A stretch of DNA of 64,000 bases. Origin: Pilasporangium apinafurcum (lineage: Eukaryota > Oomycota > Peronosporomycetes > Pythiales > Pythiaceae). The translations under genes were made by a program, and so were the position numbers. The first letter of the stretch is position 1; the number at the start of each line of letters is the position of its first letter. The stretch covers positions 477,717-541,716 of the forward strand of contig BCKE01000019.1 in NCBI GenBank assembly GCA_001600495.1, read 5' to 3'. The notes beneath the pieces were generated by a model that saw only the letters and a program-made list of their open reading frames with translations, was not told where the DNA came from and did no database searches. Below are positions 32,801 through 42,683 of the stretch, in pieces.

Positions 32801-35800
32801 GCTGTAGTCCAAATCGATTTCCCATTCCTCTTCGTCGAGACGATGTTCCGAAGGGTACGACGCATCGAGGGCCTTTAAGTCTTGCAGTTGCTGGCGCATA
32901 TGAGCCAAAACATCTCGTGTTCGATCTTGCTTGCTCTTAGTCGCACTGGCTTTTGCATCTTCTTCACTTTTCCGCTTTGCATCCTCAATCGTGTAAGCTT
33001 CTCTCGGATTGCCAATATCCGGTACCTCTAACAATTGCCCAATACCACTCTCTGGTTCCTTGACATCCTCCAACGGTGATATGGCTTTGGGCAGCCCAAC
33101 AGTGTTTTTAGGATCATGCATGAGACGGACAACACCGCGAAAATTTTCGACTTCTACAGCAACAGAAGGTGTCTCACCGCCTCGAGCAAGTTGAGCTTCC
33201 AAGTAGGCAGCATACGCCTTTGCCGCATGGAACGCTGGCAACGCACCCAACTCGTTCCCACTCGACCCTCCAACATTTCCTCCCATCATACCACCTTCAT
33301 CGCTATCTTTGCTGTCTGCCATGGCTTTCTGTAGCAGATCCAGCTGTGTTTGCTGCTTTTCATGCGCTTGGTCCGCCACAATCTTCGCCTGCGCGCATAA
33401 GTTCTCGAATTTTTCACCGGAGACTCGCGCTGCGTGTTCCATCGTCTCGCTATGCAAACGGCAAATGCTCAAATTTCCGTCGCTTCCTGCCGTCAGCACG
33501 AACGAATCGTCAAAAGACATCGCGGCGAACAGTTTCCCAGCAAAGTTTGTCGATGCTGATCCGTCATGGAATTCACCCGTAAGAAACGCGTGAGGCTTCT
33601 CTATACTGCGGACATGGAACTTGCCATTCGAAAGGCCACACAATAAAAATCTTTTGCTCGTAGAATACATCATTGTTTCGATGTGACCCGTTTCTTCGGA
33701 AGCAAGTTCCTGTTGAGGCAATGACTGCCCAAATTGGCAAACAAACAAGGCGCCATGGAATGGTGGTTGGCAACTCAGGTAGAAATTTTTATTTGTCGCG
33801 TACAGAGCTGTCCGTGCATTCGGTGAAGGTGCACGCGTCTCGATTTGGAAGTGATTTCGAATCTTCTCTTCCACGTACGGAGGATTATTACCGCTAGGTG
33901 AGCTTTGTGCCTCTAAGTCTTCCAGTTCCTTGATGCTCATGTGACGATTCCGCTGGAAAGGCGCAAACTCACGACTTTGTAGATGTCGCTCATAGGTTTC
34001 CTGTTCAGTATTGGAGCCATCGCCAAGCTCTACATTCTCAGCACGTGACGACAAATTATTATTTTTTAAATGATCAAGGCCATCAGGAGGAAGAAAATAC
34101 TCTATGACTCTGCCATTCGCCAGCGTGACCAATACCGCTTCATCATCTGGCCGCCAAGAAACGGAAACAACACCCCCCGGTACTCGTTGAAAACCTAACG
34201 GTTCATATTCTGGCGGGTACGTAGAATACTTGGACGATTTTGTACTTGGAACAATTTTAAAATGGAAAAATGTGCCATCTTCACTCGCTGTCACGAACTG
34301 TTTGCCTGACGTTGAGAAGGAAAGACAGGTAATACGGTTGCTATGCGGCTTGAATACATTCGTTCTTATCCACATGCGCTTTGCCAAATCCATGAAAAAC
34401 ACTCGCACAAGCCCGTCGCTAAACCCGACCACGACTTGCCGGCTCTTCCCTACTTTATCTGTGGTAAGCGCAGCTGCATTTGGTACCCACGTAATCGCAG
34501 TCGCTGCTGCGCGAGCTAGAGCTTCCGTTCCTGAATCTATTCCAGTTGTAGACGGTGACTGCTCAGCCATGGTGGCGAACAAACATCGTTGAGAGACATA
34601 ATCCCACGCACGAATGCTGCCATCTTCGCCACACGAGGCAGCAACGTGTTCATAGGGGGAACATACGATTCCTGTCATCCTGCCCGTCTGATTTGCCAAG
34701 TAGTGCATCGCCACATGATGCTCATCACCGTCAAGCGTAAGCAAGTGAACGCCGCCTGCGCCATCTTGAATGAGATAGCGCGAGTCACTTTCCTTAATCA
34801 CGGCGCGAATGTTCATCCGCGGCTCGATCAGAATCTGCCGCTTCATGGGCATCAAAGCCACCGTGTCATCCGGCGGGATATCTGCGCGATCAATCTCTTC
34901 AAAACTCCAGAATTTCACATTACCGTCTTTTCCCGCCGTCACAATTTGCTCCCCCGCGGCATCATAGTCTACGACATTGATGGCGCCGTTGTGCGGCAAA
35001 TGCCGTCGAGATGTCATGATTTCGCACTTGATAAAGTTTCCGTCCCAGAGCAACAGCACACCACGCTCTGTACCACTAAGTACCTTCTTGTCAGGCAATA
35101 CGCAAAATGCTTCAATATCGCTCAGCTCACTCTTCCCGAACTTGCCAATGTCGCCCTGAAGCTTCAAACCTGTAAAAGTCGCAGCCATTTTCCATAAGCG
35201 AATATGGCCCACACCACTCGTCGTGAGGAATCCACTATCCGTCGGAGCGAATTGAACACTAAAGACGTCCTGACCAAACGCCTTGCACCGCAAAATCGTT
35301 TGTTCTTGTCGCCAGTTCCACACGGTGAGCAAATAATCAGGTGCACAACCGACCGAGGCCAATTTTTCACCGTCCTGACTAAAGACGACGCTACTATACG
35401 CGAACTCGGTACCATTCCGGAGTACTCGGCATACTTTTGGATTCGGATAGCGATAAATCGAGATATTTGGTTTGACACCTTTCTCACCCACGGCAAAGAA
35501 TCGCCTTGTCGGATGAACAGCAAGACTTCCAATGCCACTACCGCCAAATCCGAACAGATACTGCTGGTCCAAGACTGTGTTAGTAAACGGTCCACTTTTT
35601 TTCTCTCCTGGCGCTGGTAGCGGCGCGAGTGTGAGCAACTGAACTGTATTCCCGGCAGCAACCAGCAGCACGCCACCATGGACTCCTTCCTGCTTCGGTT
35701 CCAAAAAATGAATGATCTTATGTTTCCCAGTATCCAGTCCTTGTATCTCACCAAAAATTAAGTAATCTCTGGAAATCTCCCAGTCCTGAATTGGTCGCAC

Positions 35801-35899
35801 AAGTTCAGCAGTGTCATAACTACTATTCTCATCGAGAAGTGGATCCTGTGGCGATAGACCGTCATTATTCGCTTCAGCTCTTTGTCCTTCCTCAGCCAT
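29852..35899 (-). CDS. CFAP44: Cilia- and flagella-associated protein 44-like
   Basis: This is a single-exon, 2015-residue gene starting at an ATG at 35899. The N-terminal 800 residues consist of WD40 repeats, with segments such as GNVKFWSFEEID, GSIRAWDY and LRVWNWR-like strands, forming two propellers. The C-terminal half is almost entirely coiled coil. Near residue 1690 a strongly acidic run of about 40 Asp/Glu residues, encoded by a TCATC-type triplet repeat, precedes CPPGCDLQLYEKVLATREKR. This matches the CPxxCD..L....L.LREKR motif that I associate with CFAP44/WDR52. CFAP43 and CFAP44 form the tether connecting inner-arm dyneins to axonemal doublets, so this protein probably acts in the zoospore flagellum. 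The paralogue CFAP43 is the main alternative. A diverged copy of the last 50 residues is present at 38301-38471. Confidence 0.78.
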   Translation of the reverse strand: MAEEGQRAEANNDGLSPQDPLLDENSSYDTAELVRPIQDWEISRDYLIFGEIQGLDTGKHKIIHFLEPKQEGVHGGVLLVAAGNTVQLLTLAPLPAPGEKKSGPFTNTVLDQQYLFGFGGSGIGSLAVHPTRRFFAVGEKGVKPNISIYRYPNPKVCRVLRNGTEFAYSSVVFSQDGEKLASVGCAPDYLLTVWNWRQEQTILRCKAFGQDVFSVQFAPTDSGFLTTSGVGHIRLWKMAATFTGLKLQGDIGKFGKSELSDIEAFCVLPDKKVLSGTERGVLLLWDGNFIKCEIMTSRRHLPHNGAINVVDYDAAGEQIVTAGKDGNVKFWSFEEIDRADIPPDDTVALMPMKRQILIEPRMNIRAVIKESDSRYLIQDGAGGVHLLTLDGDEHHVAMHYLANQTGRMTGIVCSPYEHVAASCGEDGSIRAWDYVSQRCLFATMAEQSPSTTGIDSGTEALARAAATAITWVPNAAALTTDKVGKSRQVVVGFSDGLVRVFFMDLAKRMWIRTNVFKPHSNRITCLSFSTSGKQFVTASEDGTFFHFKIVPSTKSSKYSTYPPEYEPLGFQRVPGGVVSVSWRPDDEAVLVTLANGRVIEYFLPPDGLDHLKNNNLSSRAENVELGDGSNTEQETYERHLQSREFAPFQRNRHMSIKELEDLEAQSSPSGNNPPYVEEKIRNHFQIETRAPSPNARTALYATNKNFYLSCQPPFHGALFVCQFGQSLPQQELASEETGHIETMMYSTSKRFLLCGLSNGKFHVRSIEKPHAFLTGEFHDGSASTNFAGKLFAAMSFDDSFVLTAGSDGNLSICRLHSETMEHAARVSGEKFENLCAQAKIVADQAHEKQQTQLDLLQKAMADSKDSDEGGMMGGNVGGSSGNELGALPAFHAAKAYAAYLEAQLARGGETPSVAVEVENFRGVVRLMHDPKNTVGLPKAISPLEDVKEPESGIGQLLEVPDIGNPREAYTIEDAKRKSEEDAKASATKSKQDRTRDVLAHMRQQLQDLKALDASYPSEHRLDEEEWEIDLDYSELLMKKGDAACEEVRKELGYAVEREELLLMKIRETYVSPLAVELITLHAFESGLCVQSFRTMKMPTVLQKRLNEIHTNEVNSSRGMTKKGSFHSSLGTSDSVGVGITDDGMGKSLVQRKPSVLHIMAKDTALDGEFPLKEDERKLLQHKSLSEMEDSVTKNINQAKLLPPGVPTKLHDGNASSGASVHGFEARKRLRADRKARLAHWMSNKPGEDADDPRDLVAIAFAQRNMGDYKLKTAANYVVPEDQRVNAAKKRRQMALLEEKLYEARLSFNAKVLELRELKLLLINELKRDQDRLNMLHQQLAMEGEAVITKTLEVDLSEWPEQRERVTDADIELYMREKKILSHYDVSTTGILPSSRKGASVNGRDEVVVDGKRVQFTDRSIAALSRKLHRGTGGNTDADGTMHKNGDGLRVRHVCIEEVDPSFTLAPESQPNNLDIDDRQVRIYLAKQEVLKLEQKKHEEVTAFDAAIAHLRHEKMKLEVIFKKCELQLFTLLSELMLLEQFESKENLLSSKLERNKAEKAQIMSEISEIQENLTQKRKELDEWNKQEKLIQNDFLTLVNGPSGSSSSQHPNFAALQKIFKKKIKRPKKKAGSGASGKDGTNGSGGNNDPSGDKDNPDDDEDEDDEEDDDDDYDDDDDDEDDDEDDVCPPGCDLQLYEKVLATREKRADIDDAMNDLTKAIEELKKSNDRQVSKQRQIDKELQATELDIQQFQSEKQMRFNQLDVVLALSKEQIECLVPSTMPSSTAAVGSVTKTGAFGQLAKWVVPEQATSCLVFTMRSFHQLVERIESLQKENRSLRQQFKDLHKQQNVLSKEKKVQQETIAHIQERCDRLQLLKFGQLVDIELLDKACDTTRVHALQAKVRVKEIESERELMRTKQNEQQMKRQILQATEQNTMLLSQIAHLNERQAALEKELNQVNVSQSVLQDDTELLEKEMNERNKLVKLVKLQARELEALKQEIGLLRGKDGKIYAPRL

Positions 35900-36172
35900 T
35901 TGGAATTAAACAGCCTCACATCTAGGGGTCTCTTCGACAGTATACAATATGCTTGTGTAAGAAAAGCTCACTAAAAAGGCGTGACGTTTCATCATCTGGG
36001 AGGTATAGCAAAATAGTAATCGTATATGGTGTTAGTCGTGAAGGGATATACCTGAGCAACTTCGGCGCAAATGGTGACTGGAGGCCACTTTGTAAGAAAG
36101 GCGAGAATAAAAGCAATTTCGAGGCAGCAGCACAGAGGCAGAAAGTAAGTACATACATAGGACTATAAATCA

Positions 36173-37641
36173 TTAGACTTTTGTGCGACTGGACTGGATG
36201 ACCTCAAGAAGCTGACTATTGTAGTATTGCGCAGCCATCTGAAGCCGAGAGTACATCTTCAGTGATAACAGAATTGCGTTCACAATTAACAATTGAAATG
36301 ATAAGAAAGTACACTGAAAAGCAAATGCATTTTTCGTACCTGCTGGAGATCGTAAAGCTCCTTCTGATACTTGAGTTCCTCTTCTCGCACCTTGCGTTCC
36401 AGCTCTCGATTGGAATCTTTGATCGCATTGATTCGTTGCCGCGCATCCATATGTGTGGCTTCCAGGACCCGCAATTCTTCCTGTGCCTGTTTCAGCGCCG
36501 TGTCAGATGCCTGATCCTTTACACGCGACTCCTCTTTGTACCGTTCAAATTGCTCGCGCTTTTGTTCCACGAGTTTCTCCATGCGTTTCCGCTGGGCAAG
36601 GACGTCCATCGTTTTGCGTCGATTTTCTTCAATCTCTTTTTTTTGCATCTTGACTTGTTCTTTGGCTTCTCTGCATTTGTCAATATCTCGTTGCGTTTCT
36701 TCCATCAATTCAAGCAGCCGCTGAACGTCTCGTTCCGAACGCGCAAACGTATCCGAGTACGCCAGCAATTCCCGCTCACGACGGTCCATCGCACTGACTT
36801 CGACTTTGGAATCTTCCAACGACACAGCAATACCGGCGAGTTCCTTCTTGACACGCTCCGGCGACGTGACGATCTTGGTGTTTAGTCGCTCAATCTCTTT
36901 TTCGGCTTGAAGAATGTTGAATTGGATTGATGTGACTTCATCACGCAAGGCGTTATTCTTGGATTTCAATTCATTAGTTTCATGGCGCATCACCGCCTGT
37001 TTCTTATTGAGCACGTTGATCTCGTTCTCCAACTCTGTACATTCCTGCGAGATCTGCTCAATCGCTGGTGCCTCCGATTCCTGTTCTTGTAACAACTTTT
37101 GTAATTGCCGTTGCAGCGCCTCTTGCTCTTCCTGCAACGTCGTCTTCGTTTTGAGCAACTGGTCGGTCTCACGCGTCAACTCTGCAAACGCCGCGAGCCG
37201 CTCTTCCCTAAATTTGGCAAAATTGATCATCGCACTCAAATGGCGTCGCACGCGCTTTGGTGTGGGTGCAAGCACGTCTTTTGGTGAGAAATCGTAANCC
37301 CCACACGCCGTAAGCAGCTTGCTCGCTGTGCGGTAGAACCCCAAATCGGGAATCGATTCTTCGTGCAATTCCGGGAAACTAAGCGCACTGAGCCCAACGA
37401 ACGCAGGCTGGTTCATCTCTTCACGAGTGGTACCCATGATATTCTCAATAAACACCTCGAGGATCTTGCGGATAGCACCAACGTCACAGTTTCGGATTTC
37501 GTCTTCCGTGACTGGGATCTGCATCTCGCGGATGCATGCGAAAATCTCGCTCGGCTTGAGCAATGGGAAAGAGTAGACCTGTCCTCCAGTGGATCCTCCA
37601 GTGGGGATGCCACCACCTGCTCCAGTTGCGCCGTTCTTCAT
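36173..37641 (-). CDS. NUF2: Kinetochore protein NUF2
   Basis: Two exons (36340-37641 and 36173-36238) give 455 residues, close to human NUF2 at 464. The N-terminal 150 residues fit the NUF2 calponin-homology-like domain. They start with a Gly-rich leader, then YSFPLLKPSEIFACIREMQIP, and a motif with DLGFYRTASKLLTACG. The rest is a long heptad-repeat coiled coil. NUF2 pairs with NDC80 in the NDC80 complex to attach microtubules to kinetochores. The short last exon encodes 21 residues ending in SSRTKV. One ambiguous base at 37298 makes a single codon unknown, just after the LTACG motif, without breaking the frame. Confidence 0.88.
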
Positions 37642-38300
37642 GGCTGTATGAGCGTTGACGTAGAGAAAGAGACGCTTACTTCTCGGTTCCCTTTCGTTTA
37701 ATTTCCTTTTGGAATCGGGAAAATGGCGGCATTGGCGCGCATTGAGACATTACTGGATTAAAAAGAAATTTAAAATATCTCGATCAAGATTGGTAGAAAT
37801 GCGGATATAGATGGATATTTTGGCCAGTAATATGAGATAATGAGGCCGAAACATAGTCTCAACACTATACGATTAGCCAATAATATCATTTGTTTTCAAT
37901 ATTAGCTATATGAATGCGATATGCTCGATGTTGAAGGTCCTCTCGTTCCTCAAGTCATTTTGTTGGCTCATTGAAACGACACGGCACATTCACGACCTCA
38001 ACTATAAGGCTGAACTTGATGTTCGATGCCGTCTTTCAGAATGGACGTATATTGCGACTGCGTGTGGGCAGTTACATGATAACTGTGGACAAGTGCGGCC
38101 CAGTGTACGGACATTGTATGGATTTGGTGTGTGTAGGCAGGATGTTGCGCATAGAACAAGATCATCCAACATACGAGTTTATCCAGTTTGGGCATGGGAT
38201 GCAGTAAGCACAGTAGCAGAAAACCATGCATGAGCACGTGCCAGATCAACGGAAGAGGTTACCAACGAAATCCCTGCTCACAAACCCCCTAGAGTCGTAG
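37642..38300. other. Intergenic, no supported gene
   Basis: This 660-bp region lies upstream of NUF2. A plus-strand frame at 37971-38207 (78 codons, with RILRLRVGSYMITVD) is open but matches no family I know and could not be joined in phase to the CFAP44-like fragment that follows. The NUF2 promoter should lie near 37700. Confidence 0.4.
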
Positions 38301-38471
38301 ACCTTCCCAGGAGCGGTTCAATCCCAACAATCCATGCTATATGACGACATAAAATTCTTGGACAAAGCGATAGACGAACGAAACATGCTGCTAAAGCGCA
38401 TGAAGTTGCAGACACGGGAGTTGAATGCACTAAAGCACAAGATTGGGGAAAATTTGGCACCTCGACTGTAG
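38301..38471 (+). pseudogene. Diverged copy of CFAP44 C-terminus
   Basis: A 56-codon plus-strand frame, preceded directly by an in-frame stop, is alignable to the last residues of the neighbouring CFAP44-like protein. Here SQQSMLYDDIKFLDKAIDER and RMKLQTRELNALKHKIG compare with SQSVLQDDTELLEKEMNER and LVKLQARELEALKQEIG in the intact gene. Both end in APRL then TAG, and the following bases (GAAAT) also agree. The copy is inverted relative to the intact gene and about 2.4 kb beyond its 5' end. No upstream part of a second CFAP44 gene is visible, so I treat it as a remnant. It could be the last exon of a small paralogue. Confidence 0.65.
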
Positions 38472-39319
38472 AAATGAACAGATACAGTTTTGAATGCTCG
38501 GAAATATCTGATTCTGATTCCAATTCCCGCACCGAATTTCGTCGTGTAGAAGAGGTAGAAGGTAGAGAGTAGTAGGTCTTGCGCGATCGTATGCAGAATA
38601 GGTTGGATACAGCCACACACATGTCGACGAGGAACTCGCAACCTTCGTGAATAGCTAGGGTGTAAGGATGCATAACGTAAAGTTGGTCTCTATTATATGG
38701 TGGTGGCTCCAGTCTTGCCACTATTTGAAATTGGTTAAATACGGTGTGATGGTTACTGTATTTGGAAACAGGCTTTTTGCTTTTTGGAGACCGAGTCTGG
38801 CCGGTTCCTCTCTAGCGGGACCCCTACCCGTTGGATATTTTTCTACCGTACGCTTGATTGAGGAAGGCTCCAGCTGCCACAAAAACAATTTCTGGGTCGT
38901 GTGCAACACTAGTTTTTTGTCGCCTGAAATATATTCGCAGGAGGGATAGGGCGATTATATTTTTGCTTTTGTGCAGGGTGCGGGATAACCAGTGACGTCC
39001 TAGCCTTAATGCAGACAAACAGGGGAAGGGGTCCAATGTAGTTTACGTCCTTTTTATTTTCAGAAAGAAAGAAATCAATCGGTAATGAGGTTTTTTACAT
39101 CGAAAGGGTATTTTGACAGCAGATCGGTGGTCTTTAGCACAATCAGAGACATTTCATTGCCCACACATAGTAGAGAAGGAAGCAATCAGGAAAGGAAATC
39201 TCAAGTGCCGACGGCGATATCCGAACGGGCTCACCACCATCAGACAAACAAATTGAAAATCAACCGCAGGTTGATCAGCTTATTTAGCTGAATAGCCGAG
39301 AGACGTGTGTTCTGAAGTG
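38472..39319. other. Intergenic left flank of inverted repeat
   Basis: No gene is supported in this 850-bp stretch. It contains scattered short frames and directly abuts the start codon of the left AT-hook gene copy. The last bases before that ATG (TTCTGAAGTG) differ from those of the right copy (TTTGATAGTGA). Confidence 0.45.
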
Positions 39320-40303
39320 ATGATGCGGACGCGAGAACGGAGCAACAGTGGTCACAGTGAGATAGCAATGCGTTCGAAGCGACAGCGGATAACTGCGCCA
39401 ACGGAAGATGGGTCAAAGGATGATCAGCTGATGCATATGAACCCAAGTCTGATGACAGAACGTCAGCAATTAGCTTTTCTGCTGCGGACAACCGCACGGA
39501 CGGATGCGGCGACGTCCTCTGGTGCGGAGTCGGCTGCGCGGAGTGGAGGTTCCTCTTCCTCCTCGGAGGAAGAAGAAGAGGGAAAGATGGTTTCTCGTGT
39601 GTCGCGGAAAGCCAAGCGGATAGCATGTAAGTGATAGTGAAAATGATTAATATGTAGAGACTGCATGCTTATGCGTATATTTTGTGGGAATATAGACAGA
39701 GCGACTCGAGGTAGTAGTGCCAACAATCACGGTGGAGGCAAGACTTCTCCACGGAAAGCAGCGTCTACGCCTAGAAATACAAATACAGACACCAAGACTG
39801 GTGTTGTGCACCGTGGACGTGGTCGTCCACCCAAAAATGCGATCAGAATCCCAGCAGAAGGGAAGATTGGTCATCCAGTAGTCCCATCTCGAACATCTCC
39901 TCGATATAGCAAATTTAAAGAGGAGTCGACTACATCCACAAGTGCGAATACGTCGAAGCAACTAAAGGTGGCGACTTCTGCACCTACGGAACAGGTGAAA
40001 ACGGTAGAGAATGTATCGACCAGTGACGCGATTGCAGACGACTTAAACATGAGCGCCAAGATCAGTCCGTCAAGTACAAGTGATATTGTACACATGAATG
40101 TATCGTTCCAGGAAGAAGAAGCGGTGATAAACCAGCATCGTCATCATCATTTACCAGCAGCGAACGAATTTTGGAGTCTTCATTGTGCGTTATGCTGTGA
40201 CTCGCCGTGGGTGGCCGCATCGTCAGATGCGCTGTTTTTATGTCCGGCATGTGATCAGAAATATCCGACACAACAGGCTCTGGGTCGTGTATGTATGACA
40301 TGA
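39320..40303 (+). CDS. AT-hook and zinc-knuckle protein, left copy
   Basis: Two exons (39320-39626 and 39696-40303) join in frame to give 304 residues. The N-terminal part is charged and has a Ser-Glu-rich acidic patch (SGGSSSSSEEEEEGK). The second exon begins with a basic region holding a classic AT-hook core (RGRGRPPKN, about residues 141-149), which binds the minor groove of AT-rich DNA. The C-terminus has a four-cysteine pattern (HCALCCD ... LCPACDQKY), probably one zinc-binding knuckle. A chromatin-associated role is likely. The same gene is present again in opposite orientation 1.4 kb away. Two adjacent ATG codons open the frame. Because the repeat begins at this ATG, the two copies have entirely different upstream sequences, and only one may be expressed. 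Confidence 0.75.
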
Positions 40304-40316
40304 GGAAGAACATGGC
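39320..40316 (+). repeat. Left arm of 997-bp inverted repeat
   Basis: This arm is the reverse complement of 41687-42683 over its full length. The encoded proteins are identical residue for residue, and the intron and arm ends match where I compared bases. Outside the arm the sequences diverge immediately at both ends. The arm starts exactly at the first ATG of the gene and ends 13 bp after its stop codon. Confidence 0.9.
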
Positions 40317-40820
40317 GAATAAGCGGAAGCAATGCAAGGCAAGGTGAGTGGAAGAGCGGAAAAAGAAGAGCATTGGTATTTAATATTTTTCATTCGTTTA
40401 GTGGAGTATGTCCTATGAGCCAGAGAAAGAGATGGTGAGATACGATTATATATTGAAGCAATATAACACGTAGTGCAGTCGCTGAAGAGTTTGAAAGCGC
40501 AAGTCATGGTGATTCCAGTGTATGATTGCTCTTTACACCTTCCGAATCTCGCAAGGTTCATGCGGTACATAATGGAAGTGAGCGACTTGAGTCCCTCAAA
40601 TAACCGGTGCTTCCATAAAGCTATACATAGCCGTGCAATACAGCGCATGAGTGAGCTAATAATAATCTTTGTGAGGGTAGATTCTTACAGAAATATTAAC
40701 AAATTATTGCTAAAAATAGGTTGGTGGGTGATGAGCTTCTCCGTTAAGTACGGTTTGTTATAATATTCCCAACTCTCGCTCTCTCATCTGGACGAACTTT
40801 TCGAACGCAAGTCAGCAAGC
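40317..40820. other. Left part of inverted-repeat spacer
   Basis: This 504-bp stretch runs between the left AT-hook gene and the SNARE gene. It has no supported coding region. The last 60 bases contain CT-rich sequence with TCTCATCTGG, a weak initiator-like match for the SNARE gene. Confidence 0.4.
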
Positions 40821-41523
40821 ATGTCGACGCGCGGATTCCCTTCGAGTAAGCCCTCGAATTATGCCAAGATTGGGAGCGACGTGAGTTTCCCGATGAATAT
40901 TGAGCAGCTTCGACACGGTGCTGACCCAGCTGACTGTTTCTTGTATAGCCTACAGATAGTGGTGAGGATGACTATATTCAGAGGGAGCGGCAACTGCAGC
41001 AGGTAACGTTACTCTTAAATCTCTTCATTCACTATGAAGGTGAAGAACAAGAACTGACGAAGATGATGATATGTTTTGCAGCTAGAACGACAGAAGCAGG
41101 ATGAGAGTTTAGACGAGCTCCACACTGCCGTAAAGCGGCTTGGCGACATGAGTCTTTCTATCAGCACAGAGCTCGATTCACACAACAAGTACAAACGTCG
41201 TTTTGTCTCAACTGAAATGGTGTAGGAGGTTGAATGCTCATAATGATGGTGCGGTATGTAGGATGCTGGATGAACTGAATGACGACACAGACAAAGCTTC
41301 AGAAGCACTGCAGTTAGTAACCAAGAAGACAAAAGAACTCATCGAACAATCAGGTACGTCCATAATAATAAAACAAATTACGTGTTTTTCTTGGTTTATC
41401 TCTTTGACGCAAACGATCCTGTGATTGTTTGTTGCGGCTATAGGCGGCATGAAGAACTTCGTAATCATCATTGTGCTTGTTTTGGTGTTGCTGTTGCTCA
41501 CATACTTGGTGATAATGACCTGA
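40821..41523 (+). CDS. Small Qc-type SNARE, five exons
   Basis: Exons 40821-40880, 40949-41002, 41082-41188, 41262-41353 and 41444-41523 join in frame to give 130 residues. After a short N-terminus there is a SNARE coiled coil (residues about 39-100). It starts LERQKQDESLDELHTAV and continues SLSISTELDSHNKMLDEL, then DKASEALQLVTKKTKEL. A C-terminal membrane anchor follows (FVIIIVLVLVLLLLTYLVIM) with almost nothing after it, so this is a tail-anchored protein. The pattern is closest to Qc-SNAREs such as syntaxin 8, syntaxin 6 or Bet1, which act in ER-Golgi or endosomal fusion. The residue at the expected ionic zero layer is His72 instead of Gln. The gene is intact and sits wholly inside the spacer of the inverted repeat. 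All four introns are 68-90 bp with GT..AG ends. Confidence 0.82.
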
Positions 41524-41686
41524 TCGCCTGCTCCACGCATCGTTTTCGCTGCATCTCTTCTTCGAAGGGATTATAACTATTCGCCTCAATATATATAGAC
41601 TCTTCCACTGACGCAAACACCTCGATCCACCGATTATAAATATTCAGTCTTGCTTGTCTCCACTCACTGTCTCTTTCGTCTTGATT

Positions 41687-42683
41687 GCCATGTTCTTCCT
41701 CATGTCATACATACACGACCCAGAGCCTGTTGTGTCGGATATTTCTGATCACATGCCGGACATAAAAACAGCGCATCTGACGATGCGGCCACCCACGGCG
41801 AGTCACAGCATAACGCACAATGAAGACTCCAAAATTCGTTCGCTGCTGGTAAATGATGATGACGATGCTGGTTTATCACCGCTTCTTCTTCCTGGAACGA
41901 TACATTCATGTGTACAATATCACTTGTACTTGACGGACTGATCTTGGCGCTCATGTTTAAGTCGTCTGCAATCGCGTCACTGGTCGATACATTCTCTACC
42001 GTTTTCACCTGTTCCGTAGGTGCAGAAGTCGCCACCTTTAGTTGCTTCGACGTATTCGCACTTGTGGATGTAGTCGACTCCTCTTTAAATTTGCTATATC
42101 GAGGAGATGTTCGAGATGGGACTACTGGATGACCAATCTTCCCTTCTGCTGGGATTCTGATCGCATTTTTGGGTGGACGACCACGTCCACGGTGCACAAC
42201 ACCAGTCTTGGTGTCTGTATTTGTATTTCTAGGCGTAGACGCTGCTTTCCGTGGAGAAGTCTTGCCTCCACCGTGATTGTTGGCACTACTACCTCGAGTC
42301 GCTCTGTCTATATTCCCACAAAATATACGCATAAGCATGCAGTCTCTACATATTAATCATTTTCACTATCACTTACATGCTATCCGCTTGGCTTTCCGCG
42401 ACACACGAGAAACCATCTTTCCCTCTTCTTCTTCCTCCGAGGAGGAAGAGGAACCTCCACTCCGCGCAGCCGACTCCGCACCAGAGGACGTCGCCGCATC
42501 CGTCCGTGCGGTTGTCCGCAGCAGAAAAGCTAATTGCTGACGTTCTGTCATCAGACTTGGGTTCATATGCATCAGCTGATCATCCTTTGACCCATCTTCC
42601 GTTGGCGCAGTTATCCGCTGTCGCTTCGAACGCATTGCTATCTCACTGTGACCACTGTTGCTCCGTTCTCGCGTCCGCATCAT
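41687..42683 (-). repeat. Right arm of 997-bp inverted repeat
   Basis: This arm pairs with 39320-40316 such that coordinates sum to 82003. The spacer between the arms is 1,370 bp. Both arm genes point toward the spacer. Confidence 0.9.
41700..42683 (-). CDS. AT-hook and zinc-knuckle protein, right copy
   Basis: This is the second, inverted copy of the gene at 39320-40303. Its exons are 42377-42683 and 42307-41700, and the 304-residue translation is the same. The AT-hook, acidic serine patch and C-terminal cysteine knuckle are all intact, and no disabling change is visible. Upstream on the minus strand the sequence is unrelated to that of the left copy. It ends in TTTGATAG before the start, which could be a splice acceptor, so this copy may have an additional upstream exon. 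The 3' end lies 176 bp beyond the stop of the SNARE gene, and the two are convergent. Confidence 0.72.

Noticed and set aside
37971-38207. 78-codon plus-strand frame as a first exon for the CFAP44-like fragment
   Set aside because: Donor and acceptor phases do not match, and the alternative acceptor brings an in-frame stop.
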